Shown piece by piece: positions 13,923-28,890 of a DNA stretch of 64,000 bases. Source of the DNA: Alnus glutinosa (taxonomy: Eukaryota > Streptophyta > Magnoliopsida > Fagales > Betulaceae); contig NC_084894.1 of assembly GCF_958979055.1 (NCBI RefSeq), positions 24,707,616-24,771,615 on the forward strand, in the 5' to 3' direction. The position numbers were made by a program, and so were the translations under genes. Each line of letters starts with the position of its first letter. Position 1 is the first letter of the stretch. The notes under the pieces were generated by a model. The model did not search any database, had not been told where the DNA came from, and saw nothing but the letters and a program-made list of their open reading frames with translations.

Positions 13923-14307
13923 GAGCACTAGCAGCAGATTTCTAACCATTTTCCCTATATTTAGGGAAGAAAACTACTTTTTACTTCCCTATAAAAAAAT
14001 ACCCCACAATAAATTCCCTTACTTTTCCCTATATCAATTAAATATTATTTTTTTACTTTTATTTTATTATTTTTCTCTCTTTCCTACTTCTTCTCTTTTC
14101 CTTATATCAATTAATTATACTTCTTTTATATTAAAATAATACATAGGGAATGAATAGTAGACATGTATACATTGAGAATCACTATTCATTCCCAACCCCT
14201 AATTTAAATATAGGGCATCTGCTGTGGGAGGATTTTTGATGTTTTTCATGAAATTTTCCTTAAATATAGGGAAGAGAACCAATATAGGGTAACTGCTACT
14301 AATGCTC
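13923..14307. mobile_element. Tourist/PIF-Harbinger-like MITE
   Basis: 385 bp flanked by TAA (13920-13922 and 14308-14310), the 3-bp duplication typical of PIF/Harbinger. The ends are inverted copies: GAGCACTAGCAGCAG and the inverse of GAGCATTAGTAGCAG, continuing into a TTCCCTATATTTAGGG-type subterminal repeat. There is no coding capacity. Confidence 0.8.
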
Positions 14308-14399
14308 TAAAGACCAAAAAAATTAAAGTGGGAGTAATTAATTAAATATAGGATTGAGTATTGATCAATAAAAGATAGAAAGAATTAGATGGGGCAAAT

Positions 14400-14658
14400 T
14401 ACAATTTAAAAAATATAAAGGCCGGGATTAGAAAAGACCAAGGTTTGGCCTTATCCGCGGCCACACGCATCAGCCCCCCTCCTCTGTTCTTTTCTTCTTT
14501 TCTCTTCTTATTTGTCTTTCTTCATCCTTCTTCGTTTTCTTTCTTCCTCTTCTCGCACGAACACAGTGAGGCAGAGAGAGAGTCGGAGAGACTGAGGGAG
14601 GAGAGAAACAAAGAGAGGGGATAAGAGATTGAGAGATTGGGCGAGAGTGAGAGATTGG

Positions 14659-14707
<49 letters not shown>

Positions 14708-17240
14708 GGGAGTCGGGTGAAGCATCGATCGGAGCCGGAGCCAGAGGTGCAGAACCGGGGAAGATCCGACCGTCAGGAGGCACCGATTTCCGGTGGGTTT
14801 CGTGGATCATCGCCGGTGAACACAGGAGACCCGAGAGATTTCCGCGGAAACCCGTCGAACCCGCCAGACCCGGGAGTGAAACCTGTGACCCGCTGAACCC
14901 GAGTGGAAATCCGGTTTCCCAAGTGCGTTTTTCGGCTGTTACTGTGTGTTTTCCGGCGACTTCCAGAGACTATTCCGGCGATATCTCCGGTAGTTTTCTG
15001 AAAAGAAATCCTTACAATTTTAGTAATTTCATTTTAAGATTATTATGGGTTAATTTGGGTAATTGTAAATTTATTTGGGATTAATGGGTTTGTTGAACCC
15101 GTGTGGTTTCTGTGTTGTGGATTTTGGCCGGTTACTGATTTTAGGTTTTATTTGAGTGTTGATTTTTGGGGATAACCGAATGGGCATTGGGCAATTTCTG
15201 GATTTCGTGATTGTTGGGTATTATGGAACTTCTAGGTTTTGTGGTGTTTTGTTAAATTCTTATGTCTTCCATTGTAGCCGTATAAGTGTTGGTTGTGGAT
15301 TTTAGTAGATTGATTTTATGTAGAAATTTATGGGTTGTGTGGTTCTAGGATATGGTTGGCCAAATCAATGGGTTTTTGAAGCTTAATTTTTATGGATTAT
15401 GGATATGGATTTTTAATGGTTGGGTGGCCCTCTAGGTATTATTAATCTTTGAGGTTTGTTAATGGAATGATGTTTGGAGGGAAGTTCATAGTTATTGAAT
15501 TCTCTTTGGGAAAAGATTAAATATATGTATGTAAAATTGATGATTTTGGAAAATGGTATTGCTGGGTTATCTTCTTGGGGAGTATGACTTTGAGGAACAT
15601 AATTTGGTAGGGAGTTATTAATTATTATTGTATGGTTTTTTTGGGTATTTCCCTAAGGTAGGCCGAATGGATGATATGGGTTATATTAGAGAGTTGATTT
15701 GCATTGAATATTGATGAATTGTTGTTGTTATATGGTGATTTCTTGTAGTGGTCGATTATATGTAGTTTCGGATGAGAGGATTTTATTTGAGTTTGTGTAT
15801 GAAGTCAATGGAGAATGTAGTTTGGAGAATGTAAGTGTCTATGTGGTTTTCATAGAAAATTTATGTATATGCCTCAAGCGTTAGTAAGTGAATATATATA
15901 TGTGATTGTAACCTAATCTAAACTGAGTGATTAAATTGATATGTTATATAAGATTTAGGTTCTATAATCTAAACTACCTAGATGGTTAGTAACTAATAAA
16001 AGATAAAAGTATTGAATATAATAGCAATGGGGTTTAAGGATAAGAAACAAATTAAGATAGAAACCTAGAGCCTAAGACTAATATTATATGAGACAAATAT
16101 TATGATGTAAACTACTCAAATAGCCCTAAGTTAATAAGTATAAGTTAGTAAGCTAATAGGAACGCATAAATGTAATATGAATCCATTATGTGGCAACGTA
16201 GTAACTAATTCACCTATACAAGCACACATGATATTTATGTGTCATCGGATTAAGTTAAGCGTTGTATGTGTATGTGTATGTGTGTATATATATATATATA
16301 TATATGTTGTGAACTTAGTAAATAAGCAACAAGCTATAAAAAGGATTAGGAATAATAATGTGGCACAACAGTTACAAATAAGCTAATGAAATAGTAGATG
16401 CGTCTTCTAGTTAATAAACAAGATATGACACAAACCTATAACCAATGACTAATCTAATAATAACTTAAGGTATCTAGATAGCTTTAGAAGCGAGTGATGC
16501 GACGTGTGAGCACGCGGGTAGTCTATGTGTCATAGAGTATAGAGTTCCATAGCGTAGTCTAACGTCATAAATGTTTGCAGGATCGTGTCCGGATTGGAGA
16601 CTTTAATTAGTACTCCAATATAGAGTTCAAGTAACTAGAACATGGGGAGTATTCGAGTCAAAAGTCTAATGCAGCCAAAGTGAGTATTCTACTCATTGAG
16701 AAAATATATTTTTATGTATTATAGATTTGTAAAATGCATTCATTAGGATTTGTGTTGTCTACGTAGCATAGTTTTTTGTAGACAAGCTATGCCACCTAGA
16801 CAATGACCTCTTCCTTTGTTCGGAAGTGTTGCATGTGTCTCGATTGATTTAAGTGCAACACCTCTCTTTGTCTCGTCCACGTATGTGGAGTCGTGTAGGT
16901 AGAGTACGAACGTTTAGGTCAAAACGTATGCGTGACCACTCTTGTCGTGACGCTGTAATGGGTATGCCTAGGTGTCTAGTTGCTTAGTCTTTCAGAAGAG
17001 TCTAGTATGATTGTGTAAGGCTATAGGTGATGTAAGGGAGAGCTTCTCGTGAGGGTAGACTAATAACCGTCCTTTGAGAAGTGATGACCTATCCTTTGGG
17101 CGCATCAAAGGAGACTCGAATCTTGAAGAGCACGAGACCATTGTACAAGATCAATTCTAGGAAGCGGTCTAACTACAACTACGAGGACAACACCCTAGCG
17201 GGGAGACAACTACTCAACGACGAGAGACATTCAAGAACAA
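14400..17240 (+). mobile_element. Long gypsy-type LTR, plus-strand copy (ends unclear)
   Basis: Shows the architecture of the LTRs at 2536, 36914 and 38500 but in the opposite orientation: a (GA)n-rich leader (14560-14705), a GC-richer stretch with CCGG and GGGTC motifs (14710-15000), TTTGGG-rich sequence, a GTGAGTATTCTACTCATTGAG block (16681-16701) and a variable region after it. No clean TG/CA ends or target duplication were found. The 151-codon ORF at 14629-15084 is a by-product of the GA repeat and is not called as a gene. Confidence 0.5.
14661..14705 (+). repeat. (GA)n microsatellite in LTR leader
   Basis: 22 uninterrupted GA units. The related LTR at 38500-41585 has (CT)n at the equivalent position (about 40731-40760). 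Confidence 0.95.
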
Positions 17241-18021
17241 GTGTTTAACAGCTTAGGCTTTTTGAACCCGAACGACGCGCAACATCAAGAAATCAAGAAC
17301 CCAAGAATGGAGAAGTGCCACCAGCAACATCAAGAAATCAAGAATGAAGATATGTTCAAGAAAGTCGTCGGAAAATTTTTTTCAGGCAGGGAAGCGCAAT
17401 ATTGTTATGCAGAGATTATCTTTGTTAAAAAGCTAGGAAGAAATTTGGAGGATGGTACCCTTTTCTTTTGGGGTGCTAAAACTAGAGTTTTGATCCAGGA
17501 ATAACATCGGTGATGACGGCGACGTCGAAGATGCAGCAGAAATTTTTGGTTTTGACCTCCTTTGCATTTCAATCCTTGAAGGAAGATTGGGTGATTTTTG
17601 TTATGTGGAAGCATAGATGGCGTTGGAAATTTTTCGCATTCGTTTCTACCACTGGCTTTACAGTTTACAATCTCTTGTACCGGATGATGTTGGATGCACA
17701 GTTTAAGAGGCTCGCGTTGGAAGAAGATGATGTGTGTGTCAAGTGATGTGTTGGGCAGTGTGGGGACGTGCATGAGTAGATGGAAACAGAAGTAAAAATG
17801 AACACCTGGCACGGGGTAACAGTGCGTTGAAGTTGGGATTTAGCTAAGCATTAGAGAATTCTAGAGAAATTGGTTTTTGGGAAAGTTCCCAGTCTTCGTT
17901 CAATTGAGCATGGCTACTAATGGGCTGATTATAATTAGCAAAAGGACCAACTGGGTATTTTTCTTTTTACCCCACATCTTGTGGGCAAGATGCTTTGAAG
18001 GGGTGGGTAGTGTGATGGATA
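17241..18021. other. Unrecognised stretch with overlapping ORFs
   Basis: ORFs are open on both strands (minus 17405-17812, plus 17510-17746), but I recognise no domain and cannot decide between them. A plus-strand frame reads DDGDVEDAAEIFGFDLLCIS around 17505-17570, so a decayed gene fragment is possible. A CATCTTGTGGGCAAG motif at 17977 recurs at 19535 beyond the MULE. Confidence 0.25.
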
Positions 18022-18304
18022 TACTAGGTAGAGAAATGCTAGGGGTACTTAAAATTTTTACCAAGAGCTTTTTACTAACTGATGTGGAAGTCTGATGTGG
18101 CATTAAAAAATTAATAAAATTAAAGAGATAGTTGGGAATGTGTAAACCGACTTTGTTGACTTTTTTTTTTAAAAAGTTGTTTCTTTATCTTCCTGTTTCT
18201 TTCTGTAGAGAGGTTGTCTCTCTCGACAGAAAAACAAGACTTGCAAGAAGATTTAAGATGGTCTTCCTCTTTCTCTCTTTTTTTCTTTTTTCTATCTAAA
18301 TTCA

Positions 18305-18440
18305 ATTCAGTTCAATATTGAGCAGGGAGGCCTCGTTGACGTCCTTGCTGTTGAGCAGGTTGATTGCCAGCTTCAGGCCCTGGGCGACAAGGGAGGATAA
18401 GAGGAAGAAGCTGAAGGAGACAACCAGCAAATGTGTTATG
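18305..18440 (-). pseudogene. Coding-like fragment captured in the MULE
   Basis: On the minus strand one frame reads SFFLLSSLVAQGLKLAINLL and continues NSKDVNEASLLNI, a hydrophobic segment followed by a polar helix-like segment, as in a small plant membrane protein. The called frame of the overlapping 91-codon ORF (18312-18587) differs from this. No start or full domain is present and I cannot name the parent gene. It looks like exon-derived host DNA picked up by the element. Confidence 0.4.
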
Positions 18441-18771
18441 TTTTAGGTGATCAGCAACAAGTTTCAGCAGACTTGCGAATAAAGTATTAAAACAAATATC
18501 CCTGGAGGTAGGAACCCATTGAACAGAATCATATCTTTGGGTACCCAAACCTAAACTCAGTTGACCATGCATAAATACTGCAGCCATTGTAGAGTTGATG
18601 GAAGGTCTGAATCACATAGTGCCAAAACTCTGATTTACGCTATGCTTTAACATGTACACTAGTAACTCATAGTTAAACTGATAACACAAGCACCCAGAAT
18701 TTTAGTGCGAAACATAGACCACATTTCAATTCAATTCTTTTTATCAATTAAACACTTTGATGTACATCACC

Positions 18772-18881
18772 AACTTGAAGAGAGATAGAGTTTTTAGCCA
18801 ATAAAAAGCCATTTCAGTAAAATCCCAACTTGAAGAGAGATAGAGTTTTTAGCCAGTAAAAAGCCATTTCAGTAAAATCTG
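18772..18881 (+). repeat. 55-bp tandem duplication
   Basis: Two nearly identical 55-bp units (18772-18826 and 18827-18881), each starting AACTTGAAGAGAGATAGAG, inside the MULE. Confidence 0.9.
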
Positions 18882-19381
18882 AAATGGCGACTCAGATCTG
18901 TTGGTGTACATCACCAACATACCCGAAGCTGTTGTCTTTCGGGTATGGGCCGTATGGCGACTCAGATCTGCCAAGAAAAAGAGAAGGAATTTAAGAAAAA
19001 TAATAGAATTGAGTGTGAAATCAACAAAACCCAGATTGACATTTTGATTTTCATAGATATGGGAAGTAGAGAACATATATGGGCCATCAACATTTTAATC
19101 CATCCATGGTTAGAAAAAAAGAGAGAGAAAGAGGAAGACCCATCCTTGGTTAAATCTTATTGCAAGTCTTGTTTTTCTGTCGAGAAAGACAATCTCTTTA
19201 CAGTGAGAAATAAGAAGATAAAGAAACCATTTAAAAAAAAAAAAAAGTCAGCAAAGTCAGTCTGCACATTACCCAGCCTATCTCTTTTAATTTTATTAAT
19301 TTTTTAATGACACATTTCACATCAGTTAGTAAAGCTCTTTTTGTAAAAGTTTAAGTACCCCTAACATTTTTCTACTAGGTA

Positions 19382-20339
19382 AGGGAAATAATTGTAATAA
19401 TGGGCTTAATTGTTAGTTAGTTAGAAGATGTATGAGGTATAAAAGCCCAAACGGAGTGTAGAGATAGGTGTTTTCTTATAAAAGCCCAAAGCCCAATGGG
19501 AAGTTCTCTACAAGTTAAGAGGACACCTACTTACATCTTGTGGGCAAGGTGTTTTAAAGGAGGATCATTTGTCATGTGCATTTCAGATTAGGCATTTCAA
19601 GTAGGATTCATAAGGCATGTCCATATCAAACGTAGCCGTTAGTTGCTAGAAGCTTGTTTAGGTTTGAGAAGATAAATGAAGGCTGGTAGGTAGATATGAT
19701 TATGGAGGAGACGTGGCACCTCTTGTGCACTCAAGAAGGAAGTGAATTACTGCTGGTGAGCAATTTTGGTTTGGGCTTTAAGTAGTTTTTACAGAGTCTT
19801 GTAAGGGGGATTTTATTGAGAGTTTATTCCTGTTTTGTAACCTGGTGACTTTTGAGAAAGTGGGCTTCTCGAATTGCTCATGCAAATGTTTCATGATTCT
19901 GTTCAAAATATAGCTATTCGAAAGTAAGTTCTTTACAAATATTTTCATAAAAATGTGAAAAGACAATATTACCCCTAAAATAAAAATAAAGCTAACTAGA
20001 TCTTCTCTGGTTCAAGTGAACCGGAGAGGAGAGGATCTTTGTCCTTCCCCTTCCGTTTTTCTTATTAAAAAATTATTATTTTTTAATTTTTAAGTTTTAT
20101 ATATTTTACATTTTTTTTTTATTGAGAATAATACGTGTTATCATTTTATTGATGTTAACGTGACACACTAATGGAATCCATCAAGTAATTTGATAAATTT
20201 TTACTACATAAATTAAATTATTATTTTAGCCTATTCTAAAGACCTATATAAATTATTTTTTATATTAAAAAAAAATTATATTTTAAGCTAACCACCAATT
20301 GACTCATATTGCATTTATCCCTTGAATTTAGAACAAACA
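19382..20339. other. Intergenic, includes repeat shared with 527-930
   Basis: 19382-19951 shows no gene; paired GCCCAAA motifs and a GTATAAAAGCCC stretch suggest LTR-promoter-like debris. 19952-20339 is a copy of 527-930, including the right arm of the foldback element, and directly precedes the SDR 2 block. Confidence 0.5.
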
Positions 20340-20593
20340 GTCAATGTCATTTTTTTTTTCTTTATTCGTTAGTAACGGGTCAAATTTCTTCAAAAAAAAA
20401 AAAAAAAAAAAAAAATAGTAACGGGTGAAAGGTAGTGGGCGGGCATGTCCTCAACTACCGTACCCACCATTCCCTGCAAAAGCGAGCATGTCGACAGAAC
20501 ATAATGTAAAGACCAGAAAACTACATAATTTGCATCGTCATCTTCATTACCCACCACTGGTAGGCTGGTAGCTGGCAGGCAGTCCGGTATTAC

Positions 20594-20600
20594 TATATAA
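20594..20600 (+). promoter_or_regulatory. Putative TATA box, SDR gene 2
   Basis: TATATAA 64 bp before the ATG; two bases shorter than the equivalent box of gene 1, otherwise in the same context. Confidence 0.55.
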
Positions 20601-20664
20601 CCCATCAGTGGAACCCTAGAATTGGTAGCTGGTAGAGGTGGTGGGAGTAGTTGTAGCAGAAGAA

Positions 20665-23104
<2,440 letters not shown>

Positions 23105-23589
23105 AAACAGCACAAAACCGATCTCTCTACTTTCCCTTCTAGTAAGGCCAATTTCCAATTTAATTTTTCCTAGAATCACAAAAAATGTATTAGCCTCGGG
23201 ACACAGGAAATAAGTATGTTGAAATCGATAAGCAATGGCAAAACTACATTTTTGTGCAAGTTTTTGTTCCTCTTCACTGTTAACTCCAAGGCTCTGTTCC
23301 TTATGAGAGTTTTGACTCCAAGGCTCTGTTCTAAGATTGGCAATCTCAAATTCTCTTGATGCTGAAACTATTTTTCAGAGTGAGATTCAGATAAACGCCT
23401 GTTTTCGATCATGAGATTAGATCAAATCTATACTTCAGAAAAATGACCAAAATATAATTGTAGTTCCTGAAATGAGTATCAAATTTTAATTTAGGGTTAA
23501 ATCCAAAATTTGTCCATGTGCTTTTGGTGTTTTTTAAATCAGTTCTTAGGTTTTTAAAAGTGATAAATTGGTACTTCTATCCATGTCTG

Positions 23590-24180
23590 TAGGGACGGAG
23601 CCAGACATTTTAATGGGAGGGGGTCAAATAATTTTTTTTCTTAAGTAGGGGTTAAAGTATATATATAAAGGCAAATTTTAAGTAAATTAAACATAACCCA
23701 GTTTTGATATTTTTATTATTCCATTCAAATTAAAAATCAATAAGCAAAAGTGAAAAGAGTTTTTAGGAAAAAAAAAAAAAGTAAAGAAAACCGTTGTCCA
23801 AAGATTCAGAAAATAAAAAATAAAAATAAAAAAGGTCTTAGTTATTTTTTTCCACACATTTTTAGGAAATCGAGCTTGGTCAAGCTTGTGACTCCTCAAA
23901 TCCATACCTGTCTCCTTCCAATGCACTACTTGACTAAACCCTTTTCGTTTACTTTGAACAAAGTCTCTACAACTTTGTAAAGTTCCTTCCATTGTTATCT
24001 TCTCATGCATGTTCATTGCTACCCGTAAAATTTTAAAGGAAAAATTTTTGACAATAGTTGAATAGATGATAAAAGGGGAGGGGCCAAGGAAAAAAAAAAA
24101 AAAAAAAAAAAATCTTGCTAGGGCTAATAGGCAAAAAAAAAAAAAAAACCTTCATTTGATTCATCTAAAAAAAACACCTT

Positions 24181-24211
<31 letters not shown>

Positions 24212-24289
24212 GTTTTACCTTAATATTTTTTTCTTAAGAGTTGAGGGGGGGCCATGGCCCCCACCGGCCCCCCCTTCTCTCCGTCATTG
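23590..24289. mobile_element. hAT-type non-autonomous element
   Basis: 700 bp with perfect 8-bp duplications CATGTCTG (23582-23589 and 24290-24297). Ends are TAGGGACGGAG and the inverse of CAATGACGGAG. The interior has long A and T runs and a GGCCATGGCCCCCACCGGCCCCCC box near the right end. Relatives lie at 34358-35052 and 45239-45449. Confidence 0.85.
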
Positions 24290-24297
24290 CATGTCTG

Positions 24298-24710
24298 ATA
24301 GTAAGCCATTTGTCACGTGTACGAGAAAACTAGTTGATCCAATTACGTTGCATAGCGTGGACTATCTCCACGACGTCGACGTAAGTTCAGGTCATCATAT
24401 GGTGCCGGTCCATGATCTTTTTATTAAAACATAATAAATTTATTAAAATCAGGACAAAACTAGTTTAACCTTTAAAATTCACCGATTTTTTTACTTAAAA
24501 GATCAGTTCAGTGTTTAAAAATTATGGGTTCGCGCCACGTGTTATAATTTTATGACAATTCTAAGTTGGAACTAGGCTTATATATATATATATATATATA
24601 TATTAGAATTAATTTACTTATTTAATTAATATTTAACACATTATTTAAAAGCATTAACCAACAAATCCATAAAGGTAAATAGTAGAAATATGAACTTTTC
24701 CATTTTAAGT
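24298..24710. other. AT-rich intergenic DNA
   Basis: No gene or element boundary seen. A short (TA)n run lies at about 24580-24602. Confidence 0.5.
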
Positions 24711-25008
24711 TAAATGGAGATGAATCATTTTGTAGTCTAGATTTTATTTTGTTCTATCTAATCGCATAAATGATACCAAGTTATTTAAAATTATTAAATA
24801 ATGTGACAACATATTTGCCATGTGACAACATATACACAAATAAATCTATAAAATTTTATTAAATGGAGATGAATCATTTTGTAGTCTAGATTTTATTTTG
24901 TTCTATCTAACTGCGTAAATGATACCAAGTTATTTAAAATTATTAAATAATGCGATAACATATTTGCCATGTGACAACATATACACAAATAAATCTATAA
25001 AATTTTAT
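24711..25008 (+). repeat. 149-bp tandem duplication
   Basis: Two units (24711-24859 and 24860-25008), each starting TAAATGGAGATGAATC, differ at only a few positions. The second runs up to the target site of the MULE that follows. Confidence 0.92.
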
Positions 25009-25545
25009 TTTATTTTGGAAAAACTTTTCTTATTACCCCTGATTTTTCATCACTTTTACAATCATACCCTTTAACTTTAAAAAGTGTAAATTTAAGGTCA
25101 CAATCTTTCAATTTTTTGCTATGTCAACACTCCTATTCAAATTCAACGTTAAATCTTAATAGAAAAGCGAAATTTCCCAAATACTATTCCCTTCTAATTT
25201 TTTTTTTTTTGGAAAAATGCTATCACTAACCCACCAGCGGGTCACCTGTGTGACCCGCTGCACAAGTAACCCATTGGTAGGTCATGTTTGTGACCCCCAA
25301 TGGGTCACGTTTTTTGACTCATTGGTAGGTCACCTTTGTGACTAGGGATGTAAACTCGGAGTTGGTTCTCGGTTATTGGGCAATAATTGGGAATTGGCTT
25401 CGGACCCAAGGTTTACCCGGTTACCCCGGGTAAAACTGGTTATCTGGACTAGGTAGTTATTTTTTTAAAAATACTAGCAAAATTTACTTAGATTGATCCT
25501 TCAAGCAAGGCCATAGATTACATATGGATATACAAAAACTTACAT

Positions 25546-25660
<115 letters not shown>

Positions 25661-25919
25661 CCTTACACCACCGTCACCAACGATGCCAATGGCCATACCA
25701 ACGGAGAGGCCAATAAGGCCCAAGCGAGACCAAAGGAGAGGTGGGTGTAGCCACAAGCGAGATCCCGGCGATGATGAGACCATATATACCCAACACTCCT
25801 GCCATGACAACCGGCACGATCAACTTCATCACCAACTCCCGCCTCATCACGCCCATCGACGCCGCTCCCACCCCGCTCTTCATCGTCCCGTACGTAGCCC
25901 CCATACTTGAACCCAAAAA
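25661..25919 (-). pseudogene. V-ATPase proteolipid subunit c fragment (captured)
   Basis: On the minus strand one frame reads [20 protein letters not shown] and continues [20 protein letters not shown] then IYGLIIA. This is unmistakably the segment from the first to second membrane helices of the vacuolar H+-ATPase 16-kDa c subunit. A frameshift leads to a [10 protein letters not shown] stretch (family: GYAHLSSGLA), and another to [16 protein letters not shown], the start of the third helix. The first helix's N-terminal part, the fourth helix and its essential acidic residue are missing. There is no start codon or promoter. It lies in the hAT at 25343-26437 and ends at a probable intron border, so capture was from genomic DNA. 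Not functional as a proton channel. Confidence 0.88.
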
Positions 25920-26741
25920 AAATATGCAACCCGAGATCAAAACCCCTAGATCCATTACCGAAACTCAATTATTAGGGAAGAATCACAAAATCTATCCGAA
26001 GAAGAAGAAGAACACGAACTCTGTTAATTTGGAACCGCCGAACTGAAGAAGAAGAAAATAGGCGCTGCGTGAGTACTGAAGAAGAAGAAGAACATGTGCT
26101 GCTGAACTAGTGAACCGAAGAACTAAAGAAGAAGAAGTCAAGAAGAACTGAGAAACTCAGAAAAGAAAAGGCGGAATTGCGGAAGACAAGAAGAGTTTAG
26201 AGAAGTATGAGGAGAAAAGAGGGGATATAGACTGTATAGTGTTTAGGGTAAAGGGCGAACTGGTAATTTCATATTTTTTAATAAATAAATAGATAATAAT
26301 ATATATTTATACGCCCAAAACCGATTACCCGGTTATAATCGGGTGTCTAAAAACCCAATAACCAGCTCTGGCTCCAGGTACTTGGTTATTCGGTTATAAA
26401 TAATCGGGTACCAAACCGGTTTGGAATTACACCCTTATTTGTGACCCATGAGGGGTCAAGTTCGTGACCTGGGTTAGACTTGATTTTTTAAAAATAATAA
26501 TAATAATAATAATAAATTTTTTACTGTTAAATTAAAGTTTGTAATTTTATAAACATCTTAGGGTTATAAGGGCCATTTTACTTGTCAACAGTTTGATTTA
26601 ATGTTGAATTTGGACGGAATGGTTGACATTGCAAAAAAAAATAAAATTGAAAGATGGTGATCCTAAATTAACACTTTTTAAAGTTTGAGGGTATGATTGC
26701 AAAAATGATGAAAGATCAGGGGTGATAATTGGCGTTTTTCC

Positions 26742-28203
26742 TTTTATTTTTTTTATTCTAAAGGACATGTGTTGCAATATTATCGATGTTGATATAAACA
26801 ATATTAGTGGATTCCATCCAATTTGGTAATGAAGAACACGTCTATGAATCTATTTGTGTTTTTTTGCTTACACCAAGAAGTTTTTTTTTTTTTTTTTTAA
26901 GTCATTTTTTAAACTCCAGATAAGTACTATTTGCACTTAAATAAAACCACAAAAACTAATTTTATATTTTTCCCAAGAAGGTATTACGAATCAAACAATG
27001 ATCTTGAGACTCTCACTTGAACGTATTTCCCCACACCACTTAAATACACACCAACAACGTTCTTGACTTCTTGTGTGAATAAGATTGGGGCAAAATGTCG
27101 TTTTATGTTGAAATGATCAATGGGAATTACTTACAAAAATAAAAAAGAAAAAAGAAATCAACGAGAGAGTTAGTATATGTCATATATCATTCACAAACAA
27201 AACTATTTGAACATGTTTTAATTAAGTTGACCGTTTCTCATTTTGCTTGTAAGCAGTTTTATAGGATTTTTTATTTTTTATTCCATTCAGATAAAGAGCG
27301 TAAAAGATTCACCGATGTAAGTCTATAATCTCTTTTCCTCTTTAAAAAAAAAAAAAAAAAAACTTACATAACACTATAGATGGGATATTGGAGAAAGGTT
27401 CAGAACTAGAGGCATAATAATTTTATACTTTATAATATAAGGAAATATTATAAGTATTTCAATAATTTAATGGTGAAAATTGCAGTTAATTAGTCTAAAA
27501 AAGAAAAAAAAAAGAAAAAAGAAACTAAAGTGGTCATGAGTGGCGGCCTCAATCTTCCACAACGTTGCGTACTTCAATAGATTATTCTTTGTGGGGACAA
27601 CTGTTCAACAAATTAAGGTGGGTATCTAATTAAACTAACTTGGTCAACGTCCATGATGGGACATCATTTCTAATTAGACTAACTTGATCAACGTCCAGCC
27701 GGCCACCGGCCACAACCACATTTTGATTGTTCTTGGACCATATATATGTCAACAAGGGTAGGTGAAGAAGTGGGATTATGATGGACTTTAGATCAATTTT
27801 ATTAACAATTTGCACAATATATTGTGAGAAATTTTTATCCGATTTGGATGTCAAACGAAAGGAAAATGTTATTTGCACTTCAGGTGTACAACAGAGATAC
27901 AACACCCCCTCACATGGGGTGGGCCCCACACACTGGGACCCACCCCATGTGAGGGGGTGTTGTGCCCCCGTTGTGCACTTGAATTGCAAATAACAAGCCC
28001 CCAAACGAAATTGCAGGAATTCTTTATAATTGAGAAACGTTTTTTTACAGAATTGAGATTCTTGAATGCAAATATGATAGTTATATATTGTAGAGTTTAC
28101 CTGTTCAAACAAGTGCACTTCACAGAACCTCTTTCATATTTAATTACTGTCCAAAATGTTAATTATTTAGACAATAAAATTGCTAAAATTTCGGTCTTTT
28201 TAT
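26742..28203. repeat. Duplicated intergenic block, copy B
   Basis: Collinear with 11755-13030 (about 90 percent or more by eye), with long T and A runs at 26881-26900 and 27345-27362 absent from copy A. No gene: the ORFs at 27630-28118 and 27873-28256 arise from a foldback insertion and its flanks. Confidence 0.65.
27861..28001. mobile_element. Small Mutator-type foldback MITE
   Basis: 141 bp flanked by a perfect 9-bp duplication CAAACGAAA (27852-27860 and 28002-28010). Its core is a perfect hairpin with 23-nt arms (27901-27923 and 27939-27961) and the outer parts pair as TTATTTGCA/TGCAAATAA. Copy A of the block (near 12840) lacks it and has a single target site, so insertion followed the block duplication. 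Confidence 0.9.
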
Positions 28204-28890
28204 GCTCCGTTTGTTTCGACGTAAATGTTTTCCATCGTCAAATATTTTTAACGTAATCATTTTTCAAAAAAATTGATTTTCCGGCGTTTTGCTTGTACAA
28301 AAAAATACCAATGGCGTAAAATGGAATTCGGCAACCGCCGCCAGAATCCAGCAACATCCGACTGCTGTGCCGAATTTTGACAAACCAGATTCCGGCCAAA
28401 CTAGCTGGAATCTGACCAATATGGCTGGAATCCGGCCATTTTCGCTGGGATCTAGCCTAGTTTGGCCGGAATCCGACAGAAATTTCGAGAATCGGGACGT
28501 ATTGGTCAGATTCCAACACCAACCAGAGTCCGGCGGTGGTTGCTAGATTTTGGGACTATCGTCAGAATCCGGCCAATGCCGCCGAATTTCAACAATCAAA
28601 TACCAAAATTCGAGTATCTTCGACGATAGATTCGGGTTACCAAACAAACTCCAATGCCCGACAATGATAAATTTTCACAAATGTGCATGTAATAATGAAT
28701 AGTTTAAATCTAGAAAACGATTTACGGTTTGTAAAATCTTAAATCGTTTTTCAAAAAATTAAAGAAGCTTTTATGGTTAAACTGAAAATGATTCTTATTG
28801 ACCATTATTTTCACCCTCACCAAACATAAAAAAATACCAAAAATATTTTCTAAAAAATATTTTATCTTAAAACAAATGAAGCATTAAAAG
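28204..28890. mobile_element. GCCGGAAT-rich DNA element
   Basis: Starts CTCCGTTTGTTTCGACGTAAATG and ends with the inverse of CTTCATTTGTTTTAAGATAAAAT, giving diverged inverted ends. The interior has many TCCGGC/GCCGGA motifs. A truncated relative is at 13035-13260. No clear target duplication, so the boundaries are approximate. Confidence 0.45.

Larger units (their letters stand above)
18031..19372. mobile_element. Mutator-like element (Pack-MULE candidate)
   Basis: 1342 bp with long inverted arms (about 260 bp; left 18031-18295, right 19112-19372) starting GAGAAATGCTAGGGGTAC and ending GTACCCCTAACATTTTTC. It is flanked by a perfect 9-bp duplication TACTAGGTA (18022-18030 and 19373-19381). 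Long TIRs with 9-bp duplications define Mutator-like elements. There is no transposase; the interior (18300-19100) is GC-richer than its surroundings and looks partly coding. Confidence 0.88.

Noticed and set aside
14629..15084. 151-codon ORF with an Arg-Glu run
   Set aside because: The Arg-Glu run is the (GA)n microsatellite, and the rest is LTR leader sequence without a recognisable domain.
17405..17812. 135-codon minus-strand ORF
   Set aside because: No domain, low-complexity His/Arg stretches, and a competing plus-strand frame; not enough to call a gene.
27630..28256. ORFs of 162 and 127 codons on opposite strands
   Set aside because: Both depend on the 141-bp foldback insertion with its palindrome; the duplicate block without the insertion has no such ORF.
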